A stretch of 64,000 nucleotides of DNA from Desulforhopalus sp. (GTDB lineage Bacteria > Desulfobacterota > Desulfobulbia > Desulfobulbales > Desulfocapsaceae), in contig JAOTRX010000005.1 in NCBI GenBank assembly GCA_030247675.1, positions 310,001-374,000 on the forward strand, in the 5' to 3' direction. This document shows positions 61,970-64,000 of the stretch, piece after piece. How positions within the stretch are numbered: position 1 is the first letter of the stretch; every line of letters begins with the position of its first letter. The position numbers and the translations under genes are program-made. The notes beneath the pieces are model-generated. The model was not told where the DNA came from and searched no databases. It was given only the letters and a program-made list of their open reading frames with translations.

Positions 61970-62045
61970 TGGTGGGCGACACAGGGTTTGAACCTGTGAC
62001 CCTCGGCTTGTAAGGCCGATGCTCTCCCAGCTGAGCTAGTCGCCC
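61970..62045 (-). tRNA. tRNA-Val (TAC), copy 1
   Basis: A 76-base gene with encoded CCA. Acceptor GGGCGAC / GTCGCCC, anticodon loop CTTACAA gives TAC, T-loop GTTCAAAC. It is 12 bases from the tRNA-Asp gene. Confidence 0.95.
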
Positions 62046-62104
62046 TCTCTGACAGCTTGAGCTTTGTCAATCTATCGCTCGGTGTCTTTTCTACAATCTA
62101 TCAC

Positions 62105-62137
62105 AAAAAAAGGAACCGTACTTCTATCGGTTCCTTT
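62105..62137 (-). terminator. Terminator between the two tRNA pairs
   Basis: Perfect 10-bp arms AAAGGAACCG / CGGTTCCTTT with a nine-base loop, and a T-run on the minus strand. It follows the upstream pair, so the downstream pair may need its own promoter or readthrough. Confidence 0.75.
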
Positions 62138-62147
62138 GATATGCTAA

Positions 62148-62224
<77 letters not shown>

Positions 62225-62236
62225 AATTTCGTTTCA

Positions 62237-62312
62237 TGGTGGGCGACACAGGGTTTGAACCTGTGACCCTCGGCTTGTAAGGCCGATGCTCTCCCAGCTG
62301 AGCTAGTCGCCC
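62237..62312 (-). tRNA. tRNA-Val (TAC), copy 2
   Basis: Identical to the copy at 61970-62045. It is the first gene of the tRNA transcript, about 18 bases from the predicted start point. Confidence 0.95.
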
Positions 62313-62336
62313 CCTCTCATCAAAACGGTGAAGGAC

Positions 62337-62365
62337 TATTTACCAACTTCACCCTGCCCCGTCAA
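62337..62365 (-). promoter_or_regulatory. Sigma-70-type promoter of the tRNA genes
   Basis: On the minus strand TTGACG, 17 bases, TAAATA, placed just upstream of tRNA-Val copy 2. Confidence 0.6.
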
Positions 62366-62433
62366 GGAAAAACATTAACACAGGTAAATATCTGACAACA
62401 TTCTGTTTTCATTCACAACAGCAGAAGACTTTC

Positions 62434-64000
62434 CTATTCAAAAAGAGCCTTCCCAGGTGTTGCAACCAAGGCTTGACCAAGCACTTCATCCATGTGATTA
62501 ACCAGGTCAATCTTAAGGGATTTCCTTATCTTAGCTGGCACATCATGAAGATCCCGTTCGTTATCCTTGGGCACCAAAACATGGGTTATATTACCACGCT
62601 TGGCAGCTAAAAGCTTCTCCGTCAATCCTCCGATCGGCAAGACCCGGCCACGCAAGGTTATTTCCCCGGTCATGGCCAAATGGTGTTTCACCGGAGTCTT
62701 GATAAGTGCTGAAACCAAAGAAGTGGCCATGGTAATCCCCGCAGAAGGACCATCTTTGGGAATCGCGCCTTCGGGAACATGCACATGAATATCAAGTTTT
62801 TGATAGAAATCTTCTTCTAAACCGAGAACTTTGGCTCTCGATCGTACATAGCTCAGGGCGGCCTGTGCCGACTCCTGCATAACATCGCCAAGCTTCCCGG
62901 TAATAATCAGCTTTCCAGAGCCGGTCATGAGGGTCGCCTCAATCTGTAATAGTTCGCCTCCCACTTCCGTCCAGGCAAGGCCAGTGGCAAGGCCGATCTC
63001 GTCAGTTTCCTCGGCAAGACCATAGCGATACTTTGGTGTCCCCAGATATTTGCCAACCGACTGGGCGCTGACCTGATACTTCTTGCCTTTCAGTTTCTTT
63101 TTCAAACGCTCCCTGGCTATCTTGCGACACAAAGAGGCAATAATCCTTTCCAGGCTCCGCACTCCCGCCTCACGGGTATACCGCCTGATGATCTCGAAAA
63201 TCGCCCCATCGGTCAGCTGAATGTCACCCTTCCTGAAACCATTTTGTTCCAGTTGTTTGGGGATCAGGTACCCATCGGCTATTCGCAGCTTATCTTCCTC
63301 GGTATAGCCGCTGATCTGGATAATTTCCATACGATCCTGCAAAGGAACAGGAATACCATGGAGATTATTGGCAGTGGTTATGAAAAACACCTCGGAGAGA
63401 TCATAGTCAATGTCGAGATAATGATCATTAAAGGCGACATTCTGTTCAGGATCGAGGACCTCCAACAAGGCTGAAGATGGATCGCCGCGAAAATCCATAG
63501 ACATTTTGTCTACTTCGTCGAGACAAAACACAGGGTTGGCAACATCGACCTTCTGCATCGATTGAATAATCTTGCCGGGCATTGCGCCAATGTAGGTCCG
63601 TCGATGGCCTCTGATCTCGGCTTCATCACGCACCCCGCCAAGGGACAACCTGGCGAATTTCCGTCCCATCGCTCTGGCAATCGATTGACAAATCGAGGTC
63701 TTTCCAACTCCTGGCGGACCAACTAGACAGAGAATAGGCCCTTTGATCTTCTTAACTTGGCTTTGTACCGCGAGATATTCGAGAATACGCTCTTTCGGTT
63801 TGGCGAGACCGAAGTGGTCTTCGTCAAGTATTCTCTCGGCTTTATTAATATCAATCTTTGACTTGCTCTTTTTGTCCCAGGGCAGACTGACGATGCAATC
63901 AATATAGTTGCGAACCACTGTCGTTTCCGCCGACATGGGCGGCATGCTTCGCAGCTTCTTAAATTCTTTTAGAGCTTTTTCTTTAGCAAGTGCCGGCATT
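62434..64000 (-). CDS. lon: ATP-dependent protease Lon (C-terminal part, cut by window)
   Basis: At least 521 residues; the frame runs off the window, so the N-terminal substrate domain is missing from view. Visible are the AAA+ module ([39 protein letters not shown]) and the protease domain with the catalytic Ser in [12 protein letters not shown] and Lys in [11 protein letters not shown]. Lon removes damaged and short-lived regulators, including some flagellar regulators in other species. It ends 69 bases from the tRNA promoter. Confidence 0.97.
   Translation of the reverse strand, partial: MPALAKEKALKEFKKLRSMPPMSAETTVVRNYIDCIVSLPWDKKSKSKIDINKAERILDEDHFGLAKPKERILEYLAVQSQVKKIKGPILCLVGPPGVGKTSICQSIARAMGRKFARLSLGGVRDEAEIRGHRRTYIGAMPGKIIQSMQKVDVANPVFCLDEVDKMSMDFRGDPSSALLEVLDPEQNVAFNDHYLDIDYDLSEVFFITTANNLHGIPVPLQDRMEIIQISGYTEEDKLRIADGYLIPKQLEQNGFRKGDIQLTDGAIFEIIRRYTREAGVRSLERIIASLCRKIARERLKKKLKGKKYQVSAQSVGKYLGTPKYRYGLAEETDEIGLATGLAWTEVGGELLQIEATLMTGSGKLIITGKLGDVMQESAQAALSYVRSRAKVLGLEEDFYQKLDIHVHVPEGAIPKDGPSAGITMATSLVSALIKTPVKHHLAMTGEITLRGRVLPIGGLTEKLLAAKRGNITHVLVPKDNERDLHDVPAKIRKSLKIDLVNHMDEVLGQALVATPGKALFE

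Overview
The window is an almost uninterrupted bacterial flagellar superlocus, followed by a flagellin-glycosylation cluster, a small c-di-GMP/export module, four tRNA genes and the 3' part of lon. Several features suggest a deltaproteobacterium-like (Desulfobacterota) Gram-negative, perhaps Desulfobulbales: L- and P-ring genes (flgH, flgI) with FlhF/FlhG/FliA, a sigma-54 activator beside sigma-54-type promoters, CheX-type proteins, CsrA-FliW, and a Maf/pseudaminic-acid set. This assignment is inference; no marker gene settles it.

Layout. 1-2.9 kb: a secreted thermonuclease (-), a cyclic-nucleotide-binding protein (+) and a FleQ/FlgR-like sigma-54 activator (+). 2.96-7.2 kb (-): a CheY-like receiver, two single-domain CheX-like proteins, and an 831-residue protein with three CheX-like domains plus a degenerate receiver. 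7.6-37.1 kb (+): a secreted TPR protein, flgBC-fliEFGHIJ-motE-like-fliK-flgDE, fliLMNOPQR-flhBA-flhFG-fliA, a small membrane protein, then flgFGAHIJ. 37.4-42.6 kb (+): DUF5610-like, flgM, flgN, flgK, flgL, csrA, fliW. 42.7-47.5 kb (-): late genes (small protein, FlgN-like, fliS, fliD, flaG, fliC). 47.6-50.1 kb (+): a small ORF and the Maf-type motility accessory factor. 50.2-58.6 kb (-): a nine-gene nonulosonic (pseudaminic) acid cluster. 59-61.8 kb (+): two PilZ proteins, a second FliK-like protein and a free-standing FlhB C-terminal domain. 61.9-62.3 kb (-): a perfectly duplicated tRNA-Asp/tRNA-Val pair. 62.4 kb to the end (-): lon, cut by the window.

Regulation read from sequence. Sigma-54-type sites precede the TPR-flgB operon (strong), fliL (strong) and flhB (weaker). 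Four sigma-28-type promoters share one geometry, an 8-mer like TAAAGTTT, 12 bases, then an 8-mer like GCCGATAA. They lie before flgF, before the flgM-flgK operon, before fliC, and before the triple-CheX gene. This fits a cascade: sigma-54 activator, then basal body and fliA, then FlgM-gated late genes. The fliC leader is long and has GGA-rich stretches suited to CsrA, whose gene and antagonist fliW lie nearby.

Most unusual points: the CheX-domain expansion tied to a sigma-28 promoter; a dispersed hairpin repeat in four copies with a compensatory base-pair change; an identical pair of 52-bp palindromic repeats abutting the flgM-operon promoter; and a sugar cluster that appears to lack a GNAT-type PseH but carries a left-handed beta-helix acyltransferase, a beta-propeller protein, a WbqC-like protein and an epimerase-fold protein whose YxxxK motif reads FxxxE.
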